A DNA stretch of 64,000 nucleotides from Halopseudomonas oceani (GTDB lineage: Bacteria; Pseudomonadota; Gammaproteobacteria; Pseudomonadales; Pseudomonadaceae). Positions 39,890-49,081 of this stretch are shown here, piece by piece. How positions within the stretch are numbered: position 1 is the stretch's first letter; every line of letters starts with the position of its first letter. The notes under the pieces were generated by a model. The model saw nothing but the letters and a program-made list of their open reading frames with translations, was not told where the DNA came from and did not search any database. Location: positions 111,827 through 175,826 of the forward strand of contig NZ_PPSK01000007.1 of the NCBI RefSeq assembly GCF_002903165.1, written 5' to 3'. The translations under genes were made by a program, and so were the position numbers.

Positions 39890-40058
39890 GCGGCCTCCGT
39901 GGCTGCCTGGTATTAGTTGTTATCTCGGCAGTGACAAGGAAGGCTTTCGCAGTGGTTTTTTACGCGCTTCCCTGCTGTCTGCTTGCCAGCATATCGGCGC
40001 CGTTTCCCATTTGCGATAGGGCATTTATGCCATTGTTAGCGACATATTTCTTTGCCGC

Positions 40059-41339
40059 CTATTTGGCCAGCGAAGGCAGCCACAGCGACAACTGTGGAAA
40101 TAGCACCAGCAGAGCGGTTGCCAGCAACAGAATGAGAATAAAAGGAGGCGTTCCGCGAATAACCTCAAAGTAGGGACGGCGGAAGATCGCCATGGCGGTG
40201 AAGATATCGCAGCCGAACGGCGGGGTTGCGGAGCCGATGGCGGCTTGCAGGGTGACAATGACACCCACATGCACCGGGTCGAGGCCGGCGGCTTCCACGG
40301 CGGGCTTGAACAGCGGGGTCAGGATCAGGATCACCACAATTGGGTCGACGAACATGCAACCGATGAAGAATGAAATCGCAATCAGCCCGAGTACCAGGGT
40401 GGGGCTGTCGCCAATGCTGGCAATCACCGGTTCCAGGATGGCCTGGGGAATCCCGGCGAAGGAAATGGCGTAGGTAAAGGCGTTGCCGGCTGCGACCAGA
40501 ATGAAAACCACAGCAGTAATCAGCCCGGTGGAAAGCGCGACGTCCCACAGCTCGGTCAGCTTGACCGCACGCAACACCACGACCTCCAACACCAGTGCAT
40601 ACAGCACAGCGATGGCCGCTGCCTCGGTCGGGCTGAAGATGCCGCCATAGATGCCGCCAACCACCACCAGAGGAAAACCCAGCGGCAGCAACGCTTTCTT
40701 TAGTGCGGTCAGTCGGGTCGCCCAGTCGCTGCGCGGCTCGGGGGCGATACCCATGCGAATTGAGGCAATCCAGCAGTAGATGGAAAACAGCAGCAGAATC
40801 AGCAGGCCCGGAATGATCCCGGCGATAAACAGATCGCCGATCGACGAGCCAGAGATAACGCCGTAGATGATCATGCCGATACTCGGCGGGATCAGCAGCG
40901 CGATGTCGCTGGCATTGATGATCAGTGCCAGGGTGAAGGTATCGGAGTAGCCCTTTTCCAGCAGTTTCGGCCGCATTGGCCCACCCATCGCGACGACCGT
41001 AGCCTGGGTGGAGCCGGAGACCGCGCCGAACAGGGTACAGCTGGCTGCGGTGGTGATTGGCAGCCCGCCGCGCAGGTGGCCGACAAAGCTCTGAACCAGG
41101 TCCAGCAAGCGATTCGCGGTGTGCCCTCGGGTCATGAGATCGGCGGCGAAGATGAACAGCGGGACGGCGGCGAGTGCCCAAGATTGAACGCCGCTAATCA
41201 TCTGCCCCATCAGCAGTTCGACATTGCCCAGCCCGATCACCAAAAACAGCAGCATCAGTGCCGCGACCAGCAACGGCACCATCATCGGAAAACCCAGGGC
41301 CAGCAGCGTGATCATGGTTATCAGGGTTAGGGTCAGCAT
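40059..41339 (-). CDS. dctM: TRAP transporter large permease DctM
   Basis: Large membrane subunit of a tripartite ATP-independent periplasmic transporter, the sodium-coupled permease. The protein has about 12 helices and family motifs such as LLMGQMISGVQSWALAAVPLF and LIPPSIGMIIYG. The length is 426 residues. It starts 22 bases after the dctQ stop. The solute is probably a carboxylic acid, but the sequence does not fix it. Confidence 0.93.
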   Translation of the reverse strand: MLTLTLITMITLLALGFPMMVPLLVAALMLLFLVIGLGNVELLMGQMISGVQSWALAAVPLFIFAADLMTRGHTANRLLDLVQSFVGHLRGGLPITTAASCTLFGAVSGSTQATVVAMGGPMRPKLLEKGYSDTFTLALIINASDIALLIPPSIGMIIYGVISGSSIGDLFIAGIIPGLLILLLFSIYCWIASIRMGIAPEPRSDWATRLTALKKALLPLGFPLVVVGGIYGGIFSPTEAAAIAVLYALVLEVVVLRAVKLTELWDVALSTGLITAVVFILVAAGNAFTYAISFAGIPQAILEPVIASIGDSPTLVLGLIAISFFIGCMFVDPIVVILILTPLFKPAVEAAGLDPVHVGVIVTLQAAIGSATPPFGCDIFTAMAIFRRPYFEVIRGTPPFILILLLATALLVLFPQLSLWLPSLAK

Positions 41340-41361
41340 GGGAGGTCCGTGTCGGTGCGGT

Positions 41362-41955
41362 TCAGAGAGTGCCGTCGTCGGGCGCGGCCAGATACTCGTC
41401 TTTCTCGGTGAAGGAGCGATAGGTATCGCGTGAGGTGAGGTTGCGTACGGCGGTCAGGCAAAACTGGATGCCGGCCAAGGCCAGGCCAATAGGCGCGGCG
41501 AGATAGGGAATCCACAACGGGATTTGCAAGGCCGATGAGGTTCGACCCCGTTCAGCCATGGTGGCTACGTATTCGCCGGCATACCAGGCCAGGTAGAACA
41601 TCAGCGCCGCTGTGCCGAGACTAATGATGATCAGCATTACCTTGCGCGGCAGACCGCTGAGCTGGTCGAAGAAAGCCGACATGCTGATATGGCGAGCCCG
41701 ACGGACGGCGTAACCAAGGCCGGCGAAGGTCATGATAACCAGGCTCATCTGGGTCAGTTCCACCTGGCCGGTGACGCCGTTGCCGAGCAACTGGCGGCCC
41801 AGTACGTGGATTATCAGCAGGCCCGCCAGAAACAGCACGCTGGCGCCAAGAATGCCCTTTTCCAGCCATTCGGTCAGGCGGTCAACGCCCTCGAGCAGGC
41901 GCAGTACAGCGGAAGCGGGACGACGTTTTGCCGAGCTGTCGGCAGGTCGGGACAT
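41362..41955 (-). CDS. dctQ: TRAP transporter small permease DctQ
   Basis: Four-helix membrane subunit (197 residues) that pairs with DctM. Helices lie at about 38-60, 72-92, 115-135 and 155-178, with the conserved GLGYAVRRARHISMSAF segment. The ATG at 41955 has AAGGA 8 bases upstream; a TTG 33 bases earlier is less likely. It is divergent from the binding protein gene dctP. Confidence 0.9.
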   Translation of the reverse strand: MSRPADSSAKRRPASAVLRLLEGVDRLTEWLEKGILGASVLFLAGLLIIHVLGRQLLGNGVTGQVELTQMSLVIMTFAGLGYAVRRARHISMSAFFDQLSGLPRKVMLIIISLGTAALMFYLAWYAGEYVATMAERGRTSSALQIPLWIPYLAAPIGLALAGIQFCLTAVRNLTSRDTYRSFTEKDEYLAAPDDGTL

Positions 41956-42192
41956 CGGTTTGTTCCTTTTCGCGGCGCTAACGGTCAAATTGTGACCGAA
42001 AAGGCTAACTCCGGGAGTTAGGCGCCGACTTCTGTGTGCAAATGGACGTATTGGTCACATTCGATTCAGATGGTGAATTTGCTCTCCTTTTTTGACCTTA
42101 GCGCATATGAATCGTCTTTGCACGACGTGAACATGTGCGTTTGCTGTGTTAGGGTCTGACAGGAATCCAGAACAATTGAAAAGGAGTGTTCC

Positions 42193-43347
42193 ATGAATTT
42201 GCGTAATGGATGTCTTGCAGCGGCTGCTGTCTTGCTGGCTGCCTGCGGTTCCGAGGAAGAACCTGTTGCTGGTGACAGCAGCACGGCGGCACCGGAGCAG
42301 AGCACTATTGCCCAAGTGGAAGAAGTGGAAACCGAAACCTGGGGTTTCGCTCTGGAAGAGATTGAGGGCAGCGTGCAGTATGAGTACGGGGCCAAGTTTG
42401 CAGAGCTGATCAAACAGAAAACCGGCGGGGCGGTTGAGGTCAAACTTTACCCCTACGGTCAGCTCGGTGGTTTGACCGACATCTATGATCAGGTTCAGTC
42501 TGGCGCGGTCCAGTTTGCTTTCGGCTCCGGCTTTCTCGGCGGCACGGTGCCCGAGTCGCAGCTGTTCAGCCTGAACTTTGTGCTGACCGATGACGAAAAG
42601 ACCAACACGGAAATTCTCAACGCTCCCGAGTTCCGCAAAAACGACGATCTGGTTGCCTCCTATCGTGACCGCGGCTTGCAGCCGCTGGCCATTGTCCCTG
42701 AGGGCTGGCAGGTCTGGAGTGCCAATAAGGCTGTCAGGTCACCGGCTGATTTCGACGGTATGGCTATCCGCACCATGGACAACCGCCTGCTGCGCGAGAC
42801 TTACAGCGCCTACGGTGCCGATCCGACTACCATGGAATACGGTGAGTTGTTCAGTGGCATGCAGCTGGGCCAACTGGACGGCAATATCCAGCCCGTATTT
42901 GCCCATCAGGAGATGGACTTCTACAAGGTTCAGGACTATCTGATCTTTGCCAATCAGGCGCAGTTTATCGCCACCTTCATGGCCAACAGCGACTGGTATG
43001 ACGGCCTGACCGAAGAGCGCAAGGACATCATTGATGATGCGGTCGTTGAGCTGGTGCCGTGGATTCATGAAGTGCAGACGCGGCTGAACACCGAACGCCT
43101 GGACATCATCACCGAGAACAGTGACATCGAACTGGTTTACCTAACGCCCGAGGAGCGCGAGGTATTCCGCGAGCGCAGTTTGCCGGTGCGCGATGTGTTT
43201 GCCGAGATGGTGGGCGAGCGCGGTACCCGTCTGATGAACACCTTGATTGAGCAAGTCGAGGCTGCCTCGGCGGGCAAAGAAGCCGAGCAACCGGCTCAGA
43301 GTGAAGCCGACTCTGCCGCAGAAGAGCCATTGAAAGACGCTGCCTGA
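42193..43347 (+). CDS. dctP: TRAP solute-binding protein DctP, lipoprotein form
   Basis: Binding protein of the adjacent TRAP transporter. The N-terminal signal ends in the lipobox LLAAC (Cys18), so the mature protein should be lipid-anchored, unlike most soluble DctP proteins. A 30-residue acidic linker precedes the binding fold. The segment SPADFDGMAIRTMDN holds the Arg that pairs with the substrate carboxylate in this family. About 30 acidic and Ala-rich residues extend the C-terminus. The length is 384 residues. AAAAGGAG precedes the ATG. Being divergent from dctQM, it may be controlled from the shared 237-base promoter region. Confidence 0.9.
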   Translation: MNLRNGCLAAAAVLLAACGSEEEPVAGDSSTAAPEQSTIAQVEEVETETWGFALEEIEGSVQYEYGAKFAELIKQKTGGAVEVKLYPYGQLGGLTDIYDQVQSGAVQFAFGSGFLGGTVPESQLFSLNFVLTDDEKTNTEILNAPEFRKNDDLVASYRDRGLQPLAIVPEGWQVWSANKAVRSPADFDGMAIRTMDNRLLRETYSAYGADPTTMEYGELFSGMQLGQLDGNIQPVFAHQEMDFYKVQDYLIFANQAQFIATFMANSDWYDGLTEERKDIIDDAVVELVPWIHEVQTRLNTERLDIITENSDIELVYLTPEEREVFRERSLPVRDVFAEMVGERGTRLMNTLIEQVEAASAGKEAEQPAQSEADSAAEEPLKDAA

Positions 43348-43363
43348 GCAATCAGCAGTGATG

Positions 43364-43400
43364 CGCGGCCCGTCCGGGAAACCGGTCGGGCCGCGTTGCG
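43364..43400 (+). terminator. Possible terminator after dctP
   Basis: A GC-rich stem (CGCGGCCCG / CGGGCCGCG) encloses a second stem CCGG-GAAA-CCGG. The T tract is poor (TTGCGTTTGG). It lies 17 bases after the dctP stop. Confidence 0.5.
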
Positions 43401-43481
43401 TTTGGCCCTGTACCCTTTCATCGTGACAGATGAGCCAGTAGCATAGCGGCCTGTTTCCTCCAGTCCTTCCGGGATATCGCC

Positions 43482-44573
43482 ATGACTACGCTTGATCGCG
43501 CCGCTGTTGAGCAGGCCCTCGCTCAATATCAGGACCCTTACCTTCGCACCGACTTGCTGAGCGCCGGGTGTTTGCGCCGGCTGGATATTGATGGTGGTCG
43601 GGTCGAGGCCGAGCTGGTGCTGGGTTACGCCGCGGGTAGTTTGGTCGGTGGTATCGCCCAAATGATGCAGATGGCGGTCGAGAATATTGACGGCGTGACC
43701 GCAGCGAAGGTCAGCGTGCGCTGTGACGTTCAGGCTGGCAACGTGCAGGGTCAGGTGCCGGCGCTGGAGAAGGTCAAGAACATCATCGCTGTTGCCTCTG
43801 GCAAGGGCGGTGTCGGCAAGTCTACGACCGCAGCCAACCTGGCGCTGGCGCTGGCGCGCGAAGGTGCCAAGGTGGGCGTGCTGGATGCCGACATCTATGG
43901 TCCGAGCATGGGGCTGATGCTGGGTCTGCCGGAAGGGACCCGTCCGCAGGTCAGTGATGGCAAGTGGTTTGTGCCGCCGCGCGCGCATGGCCTGCAAGTG
44001 ATGTCGATGGCGTTTCTGGTTGACGACAACACGCCGGTGGTATGGCGCGGGCCGATGGTGTCGGGCGCGCTGATGCAGCTGCTGACCCAGACCGCCTGGG
44101 ATGAGCTGGACTATCTGGTAGTCGACATGCCGCCAGGTACCGGAGATATCCAACTGACGCTGGCGCAGAAGGTACCTGTGACCGGCGCGGTGATCGTCAC
44201 CACCCCGCAGGACCTGGCGCTGCTCGACGCCCGCAAGGGCATCGGCATGTTCGAGAAGGTTAATATTCCGGTGCTGGGTGTGGTCGAGAATATGGCCATT
44301 CACATCTGCTCCAACTGCGGTCATGCCGAGCACCTGTTCGGTGAGGGCGGTGGCGAGCGGCTGGCGGCGGACTATGGCGTGGAGTTGCTGGGTTCGATGC
44401 CGTTGTCGATGATGATTCGTGAACAGGCCGATGGCGGCAAGCCGACTGTCATTGCCGAACCGGAGTGCCAGATCAGCATGGTCTACCAGGATATGGCACG
44501 CCATGCTGCCGCACGTATCGTCGAGTTGGCGAACGCCGCACAGATGCCGGAAATCAGTATCAGCGACGACTGA
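43482..44573 (+). CDS. apbC: Iron-sulfur cluster carrier protein ApbC/Mrp
   Basis: P-loop ATPase that binds and transfers [4Fe-4S] clusters. An N-terminal MIP18-like region (1-90) is followed by the deviant Walker A GKGGVGKST near residue 107, VDMPPGTGDIQLT, and the cluster-binding CSNCG. The length of 363 residues is standard. It precedes dcd on the same strand with a 79-base gap, an order common in gammaproteobacteria. Confidence 0.94.
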   Translation: MTTLDRAAVEQALAQYQDPYLRTDLLSAGCLRRLDIDGGRVEAELVLGYAAGSLVGGIAQMMQMAVENIDGVTAAKVSVRCDVQAGNVQGQVPALEKVKNIIAVASGKGGVGKSTTAANLALALAREGAKVGVLDADIYGPSMGLMLGLPEGTRPQVSDGKWFVPPRAHGLQVMSMAFLVDDNTPVVWRGPMVSGALMQLLTQTAWDELDYLVVDMPPGTGDIQLTLAQKVPVTGAVIVTTPQDLALLDARKGIGMFEKVNIPVLGVVENMAIHICSNCGHAEHLFGEGGGERLAADYGVELLGSMPLSMMIREQADGGKPTVIAEPECQISMVYQDMARHAAARIVELANAAQMPEISISDD

Positions 44574-44652
44574 ATCTCCGGACTTTTGTCGGCGGGTATA
44601 ACCCGGTAACATGCAGAGTCTTTTTTTCGCACCGCCTATTTCAGGACACGCC

Positions 44653-45219
44653 ATGAGCATCAAATCCGACCGTTGGATCCGTACCATGTCCCAGGAACAC
44701 GGGATGATCGAGCCCTTTGTCGAGCGCCAGATACGCGGTGCGGAAGGCGATCGGGTGATTTCCTACGGTGTATCGAGCTATGGCTACGATGTCCGCTGTG
44801 CCAATGAGTTCAAGGTGTTCACCAACATCCACTCGGCTGTGGTTGATCCGAAGAACTTTGATGACAAGAGCTTCGTCGACATTCAGAGCGATGTCTGCAT
44901 TATTCCGCCGAACTCCTTCGCGCTGGCGCGTACTGTCGAGTACTTCCGTATTCCGCGCAATGTGCTGACCATCTGTCTGGGCAAGAGTACCTACGCGCGT
45001 TGCGGCATCATCGTCAACGTCACGCCGCTGGAACCGGAATGGGAAGGTCACGTGACGTTGGAGTTCTCCAACACCACCAACCTGCCGGCGAAGATCTATG
45101 CCAACGAAGGTGTGGCGCAGATGCTGTTCTTTGAATCGGACGAGCCCTGCGAAGTGTCCTACCGCGACCGCGGCGGCAAGTACCAGGGCCAGCGCGGTGT
45201 AACCCTACCGCGCGCCTGA
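44653..45219 (+). CDS. dcd: dCTP deaminase
   Basis: Deaminates dCTP to dUTP for thymidylate synthesis. The start at ATG 44653 ([12 protein letters not shown]) has AGGA upstream and gives 188 residues, the exact family length; the frame upstream is open but not conserved. Motifs include SYGYDVR, the catalytic Glu in [14 protein letters not shown], and the C-terminal [13 protein letters not shown]. Confidence 0.96.
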   Translation: MSIKSDRWIRTMSQEHGMIEPFVERQIRGAEGDRVISYGVSSYGYDVRCANEFKVFTNIHSAVVDPKNFDDKSFVDIQSDVCIIPPNSFALARTVEYFRIPRNVLTICLGKSTYARCGIIVNVTPLEPEWEGHVTLEFSNTTNLPAKIYANEGVAQMLFFESDEPCEVSYRDRGGKYQGQRGVTLPRA

Positions 45220-45233
45220 TTGCACAGGGAAGG

Positions 45234-45260
45234 AAAAACCGGCCATGGGCCGGTTTTTTT
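45234..45260 (+). terminator. Terminator after dcd
   Basis: The stem ACCGGCC-ATG-GGCCGGT is flanked by A5 and T8, 15 bases after the dcd stop. It is a standard intrinsic terminator. Confidence 0.9.
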
Positions 45261-45276
45261 GTGCTTGTGATTCAGG

Positions 45277-45326
45277 CAAAAAAGAGCCGGTTTGCATGCC
45301 TGCCGTGGAACAGGCTGCGAACCGGC
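45277..45326 (-). terminator. Terminator of the torF-like porin gene
   Basis: On the minus strand a long, slightly bulged stem (CCGGTTCGCAGCCTG pairing with CAGGCATGCAAACCGG) is followed by CTCTTTTTTG. It lies about 60 bases after the gene's stop and back to back with the dcd terminator. Confidence 0.75.
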
Positions 45327-45388
45327 GTAAGGTACTGCGTTAGCTGACGGGAACCCCGGAGCAGGGCGCCCGTTTTCAGATGGTGCTC

Positions 45389-46105
45389 TTACAGCGACTT
45401 GGAAACCGACAGGGTGACGTTGGCATCGCAAGAGTCGGAATCGGAGTAGGCGCAGTCGCTACCCAGGTCGGTGTCGCTGTACATGACAGCCCAGTCCAGA
45501 CCCAGTGCGGTTTTACCCAGGGTAACGGCCCAGTCAGCGTACTTCTCGTCACCATCAACGCCATCCAGCGGGTCTTTGGTGTCAGTCAGGCCGTAGTGCA
45601 GGCCCAGGCCGATGTCGTAAGGCAGGGCGAAGTCGTAACCGACGTAGGTGTACAGCGCGCTGGACGGATCGTAGGCGTACTTGGCGCCGACGGTGAAGCC
45701 ATACAGGCTCAGGCTGGCCAGGGCTTCTTCAACGTCGATGGAGCTGTTTTTCGGGTACGTGTAGGTAGCCCACTGCAGGTCGTAGCTGATGTCGTCGGTG
45801 ATGTTTCCGCCGTAACCGGCGTAATAGTCGATCTCAACGCTGGAGCCGCCAAAGTCGTCGCCGTCGATGTTGGATGCCCAAGCGCCGATGTACAGGCCGC
45901 TTTCGTGTGCGAAGTCCAGGCTGCCCTGGATCGCGCCGGCGCCGTCAGTTTGAGACTGACCACGCCAGATGTAATCGGTAGCCAGCGTGACGGTCATGCT
46001 GGAGTCAATTTTGCCAATGGCGGTATCGAATTCTTCAGCGTGAGCCATGTTGGCAAAAGACAGTGTGCTGGCGGTAGCAACGGCAACTGCGAGTTTCTTC
46101 ATCAT
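45389..46105 (-). CDS. TorF-family putative outer-membrane porin
   Basis: Exported beta-barrel-type protein of 238 residues. The signal peptide spans residues 1-23, ending MAHA. The mature part is rich in alternating aromatic and polar residues with many acidic loops (TDYIWRGQSQTDGAGAIQG is the family hallmark of the TIGR02001/TorF group). It ends in a C-terminal SKSL after a strand. The ATG at 46105 is one of two tandem ATGs. A sigma-54-like promoter lies 50 bases upstream. The family has been linked to stress and small-molecule uptake; the substrate is unknown. Confidence 0.85.
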   Translation of the reverse strand: MMKKLAVAVATASTLSFANMAHAEEFDTAIGKIDSSMTVTLATDYIWRGQSQTDGAGAIQGSLDFAHESGLYIGAWASNIDGDDFGGSSVEIDYYAGYGGNITDDISYDLQWATYTYPKNSSIDVEEALASLSLYGFTVGAKYAYDPSSALYTYVGYDFALPYDIGLGLHYGLTDTKDPLDGVDGDEKYADWAVTLGKTALGLDWAVMYSDTDLGSDCAYSDSDSCDANVTLSVSKSL

Positions 46106-46154
46106 CACGTATTACCCCGTAGGTTTTTGATTTAAGTGCGTTGGCATAGGTCCT

Positions 46155-46173
46155 ATAGCATTTTGCTTGCCAA
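46155..46173 (-). promoter_or_regulatory. Candidate sigma-54 promoter of the torF-like gene
   Basis: On the minus strand, TTGGCAAGCAAAATGCTAT keeps the essential GG-N10-GC spacing and most of the consensus TTGGCACG-N4-TTGCT, with mismatches at the C of CACG and in the -12 block. Transcription would start near 46146, about 41 bases before the ATG. The upstream side is AT-rich. Confidence 0.5.
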
Positions 46174-46336
46174 AAAATAATTTTCTTCTTAAATCAATTG
46201 CTTGGGGTTTGTTTGGTGAAAGTTTGATCAGTTGTCGATGAGGCGGGATAGAGGCGGTGCGCGTTATTGGTGCGGGTGTTTTGCCATTGTGTCGCATTCT
46301 GTGGCAATCACTGTGCCAGCTTTTCAGGAAAGGGGT

Positions 46337-46768
46337 TTACCGGCCCGGATTCACCATGGCGATAAGCGATTTGCTGCGTTGATAGCGGGCCAGACGGTCG
46401 CGCAGCGGCGCTGGCGCCATGTCGCTGGGCTGGAAGCCATTGAGGGAGTAGAGCGGCGCAAGGGCCGGATTGCAGAACAGCCATATGTCGTTCTGATAGT
46501 GCGCTCTGACGGTTTGCAGCAGTTGGCTGGCCAGGCGCTTGCCACGTTCACCGGGAGCGACCAGCAAACCGGTTAGCCACCAGCACTGTTCGATTGGCTG
46601 AAGGCATAGACTGGCAGTGATCTGCGGGTTCCTGGCGACCCACACGTGCTGGTCGCCGCGCGCTTTCATGCCGCGCTGGTATTGCCGGTAAAGACGGTTT
46701 ACCAACGGCAGTTGTTCGGCTGGCAGGCGGGTGATCAGCGGCTGCCGTGGTGGATCGTCTCCAGGCAC
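46337..46768 (-). CDS. GNAT-family acetyltransferase
   Basis: Predicted N-acetyltransferase of 143 residues. The acetyl-CoA loop is in WLTGLLVAPGERGKRLASQLL near residues 65-85, followed by the family's YSLNGF motif. The start is a GTG whose G is also the last base of the upstream gene's TAG stop (TAGTG), so it is coupled to the DUF1328 gene. The substrate is unknown. Confidence 0.78.
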   Translation of the reverse strand: MPGDDPPRQPLITRLPAEQLPLVNRLYRQYQRGMKARGDQHVWVARNPQITASLCLQPIEQCWWLTGLLVAPGERGKRLASQLLQTVRAHYQNDIWLFCNPALAPLYSLNGFQPSDMAPAPLRDRLARYQRSKSLIAMVNPGR

Positions 46769-46941
46769 TAGCGTTCCCGCTGCCTGCCGCGCTTGCCCAG
46801 CAGGATGCTGACAGCCGCCAGACCCAGGAATACGGGGACCAGCAACTTGGCGGCACTGGCGTAGTCCTGATCAAAGCCGCCGAAGGCAAATACCGCTGCG
46901 GATAGAGCGATGATGGTGAAGGTGATAGCCCAGTTGTACAT
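46768..46941 (-). CDS. DUF1328 (YtjA-like) small membrane protein
   Basis: Two-helix inner-membrane protein of 57 residues, starting MYNWAITFTIIALSAAVFAF, typical of the DUF1328 family found in stress-linked gene groups. AAGGAG lies 6 bases before the ATG at 46941. The same frame is open upstream to an ATG at 47058 that has its own AGAGGA site, so a 96-residue form is conceivable; only the short form matches the family. It is coupled to the acetyltransferase gene. Confidence 0.78.
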   Translation of the reverse strand: MYNWAITFTIIALSAAVFAFGGFDQDYASAAKLLVPVFLGLAAVSILLGKRGRQRER

Positions 46942-47093
46942 GGGGGATCTCCTTGGTGTGTTGACACTGATGGCTTGAAGCGGTCCGGCGTCCAGTGCGC
47001 CTGCCTGGGTTGTTTCGATTATATGAAAATAGATCGCGGATTTGTGTGGTGTGCTCATGTTGATTTCCTCTGGCAGGGTCGTGGCGTGCGGAT

Positions 47094-47504
47094 TTACAGA
47101 CTCAGACGGCCCTTGGCGACCAACGCCGCTGGCAGGGGGGGGCGGTTGTTCACCGGTTGCGCGCTGCCGATACGCAGGGAGCTGGTATCAACGCTTCGCA
47201 CTCCGGGAGTGTGCAGGGCGGTCTCGGTGGCGACGCGGAAGTCGTTGTTGTTGAGCACGGTGCCGCTCAGCGTTACGACGCCTTTGTTGCAGCTGACCCT
47301 TATCTGGATGCCTCGCGTGTTACCCTGCCAGGCTAGGCGTGACTCCAGCGCGCGGGTGATGCTGGCGTCGTCGTGTGATTGAACTATCGCCGGGTGACTC
47401 TGCTCCATGCTGTACGGGCCGGTTGAAGCGGGGGTGCCGAATACCAGGCTTGAGAGCAGGCTGGTGGACAGGGCAAGCAAGGCTGGGGGTATGGCGCTGT
47501 GCAT
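47094..47504 (-). CDS. Exported BON-domain protein
   Basis: Periplasmic protein of 136 residues with a signal peptide (about 1-24) and one BON domain: SITRALESRLAW, IRVSCNKGVVTLSGTV and VATETALHTPGVRSVD. BON proteins such as OsmY bind membranes and act in envelope or osmotic stress. GGAG precedes the ATG. It is upstream of the DUF1328 gene on the same strand, which fits a stress-type group. Confidence 0.82.
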   Translation of the reverse strand: MHSAIPPALLALSTSLLSSLVFGTPASTGPYSMEQSHPAIVQSHDDASITRALESRLAWQGNTRGIQIRVSCNKGVVTLSGTVLNNNDFRVATETALHTPGVRSVDTSSLRIGSAQPVNNRPPLPAALVAKGRLSL

Positions 47505-47734
47505 GTCATCTATCTCCGTTGAATGTCCTTATCGAGTGTCGCTTGTGGCGAACTTCGCTGAAGTCAGTACAGATAGAGCAAGCACTGTGCCGTAATTGTT
47601 TGATATTTTATTTCAATTAAATCAATAGCTTATGTGTTTTTGTAATGGTGTGGGTAATGCGTATTGCATGATTGCTTTAAAGTTGTCGTGCAATTTGCAT
47701 GAGGCGTGGGCGGATGACTGGAGTTAAAGACAAG

Positions 47735-49081
47735 ATGGAAGCGAATCAAGGCAACGGACGAATTCTGCTGGTTGATGATGAGCCAGCCATTTTGCGCACC
47801 TTCCGTTATTGCCTGGAGGATGAAGGCTATCAGGTTGCTACCGCCAGCAGTGGTGCGCAGGCGGAGGCGGTGCTGCAGGGGCAGGTTTTTGACCTGTGCT
47901 TTCTGGACCTGCGCCTTGGCGAGGAGAGCGGCCTTGATGTAATGGCGCGGATGCGCGTGCAGGCCCCCTGGATGCGGGTGGTCATTGTGACTGCGCACTC
48001 GGCCGTTGATACGGCGGTAGATGCCATGCAGGCCGGTGCTTCCGATTATCTGGTCAAACCCTGCAGCCCGGACCAGCTCCGGATGGCGGCCGCCAAGCAG
48101 CTGGAGGTGCGTCAGATGGAAGCGCGTCTGGAAAGTCTCGAGCAGGCCGTTGAACAGACCCGGGTGGCACCGGAGTCCCGCAGCCCGGCGATGATGGCGG
48201 TACTCGAGACCGCACGCCAGGTAGCGGGCACTGACGCTAATATCCTGATCCTGGGCGAGTCGGGCACCGGCAAGGGTGAGCTGGCCCGTTTGATCCACGG
48301 CTGGAGCGGTCGTCATAAGCGTGATTGCGTGACCATCAACTGCCCCTCGCTTACCACTGAATTGATGGAAAGCGAGCTGTTTGGGCACAGCAAGGGCGCT
48401 TTCACCGGCGCCAGCGAGAGCACGCTGGGACGGGTCAGCCAGGCCGACGGCGGCACTCTGTTTCTGGACGAAATTGGTGATTTCCCGCTGACCCTGCAGC
48501 CTAAGCTACTGCGCTTTATTCAGGACAAGGAGTACGAACGGGTAGGGGATCCGGTGACCCGGCAAGCGGATGTGCGGATCCTGGCAGCGACTAACCTGGA
48601 CCTTGCCGATATGGTCAAGGAAGGGCTGTTTCGGGAAGATCTGCTCTACCGGCTGAATGTGATCACGCTCACCTTGCCCCCGCTGCGCGAGCGGCGCGAC
48701 GATGTGATTGACTTGGCTGAACGCTTCCTCGCACGCTTCGTCAAGGAATACGCCCGTCCGGCCAAAGGGTTCAGCGACGATGCCAGAGAAGCGCTGCTGA
48801 ACCATGACTGGCCCGGTAATATCCGCGAGCTGCGCAACGTCATCGAGCGCGTCAGTATCATCTGTGCCGATGAGCTGGTTGGTGCCGGACATCTGGGGCT
48901 GGGTGAGCCGGACCCCGACAACGCAGCGCCGCGGGTCGGAGCCAATCTCAGTCTGAGTGAGCTTGAACGGGCGCACATTGCCGCTGTGCTGGCCTCCAGC
49001 GCAACGCTGGATCAGGCGGCGCGCACGCTTGGCATCGATGCCTCTACCTTGTATCGCAAGCGTAAGCAGCTTGGCTTATGA
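47735..49081 (+). CDS. algB: NtrC-family response regulator AlgB
   Basis: Response regulator paired with KinB, controlling alginate and virulence-type genes in Pseudomonas. The receiver has LLVDDE and the acceptor Asp in LCFLDLRLG (near residue 57). The AAA+ domain has Walker A GESGTGKGE, the sigma-54 contact motif GAFTGA and DGGTLFLDEIGDF. A Fis-type helix-turn-helix ends the protein. The ATG at 47735 (MEANQGNGRILLVDDE) aligns with known AlgB starts and gives 448 residues, although the ATG at 47714 has a better-placed GAGG. It overlaps kinB by four bases. Confidence 0.93.
   Translation: MEANQGNGRILLVDDEPAILRTFRYCLEDEGYQVATASSGAQAEAVLQGQVFDLCFLDLRLGEESGLDVMARMRVQAPWMRVVIVTAHSAVDTAVDAMQAGASDYLVKPCSPDQLRMAAAKQLEVRQMEARLESLEQAVEQTRVAPESRSPAMMAVLETARQVAGTDANILILGESGTGKGELARLIHGWSGRHKRDCVTINCPSLTTELMESELFGHSKGAFTGASESTLGRVSQADGGTLFLDEIGDFPLTLQPKLLRFIQDKEYERVGDPVTRQADVRILAATNLDLADMVKEGLFREDLLYRLNVITLTLPPLRERRDDVIDLAERFLARFVKEYARPAKGFSDDAREALLNHDWPGNIRELRNVIERVSIICADELVGAGHLGLGEPDPDNAAPRVGANLSLSELERAHIAAVLASSATLDQAARTLGIDASTLYRKRKQLGL

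Noticed and set aside
43296..44687. 463-residue open frame antisense to apbC
   Set aside because: Opposite a well-defined ATPase gene with intact motifs; no family features.
47597..47625. TTGAT and ATCAA half-sites upstream of algB as an ANR box
   Set aside because: The spacing is about 20 bases instead of 4.
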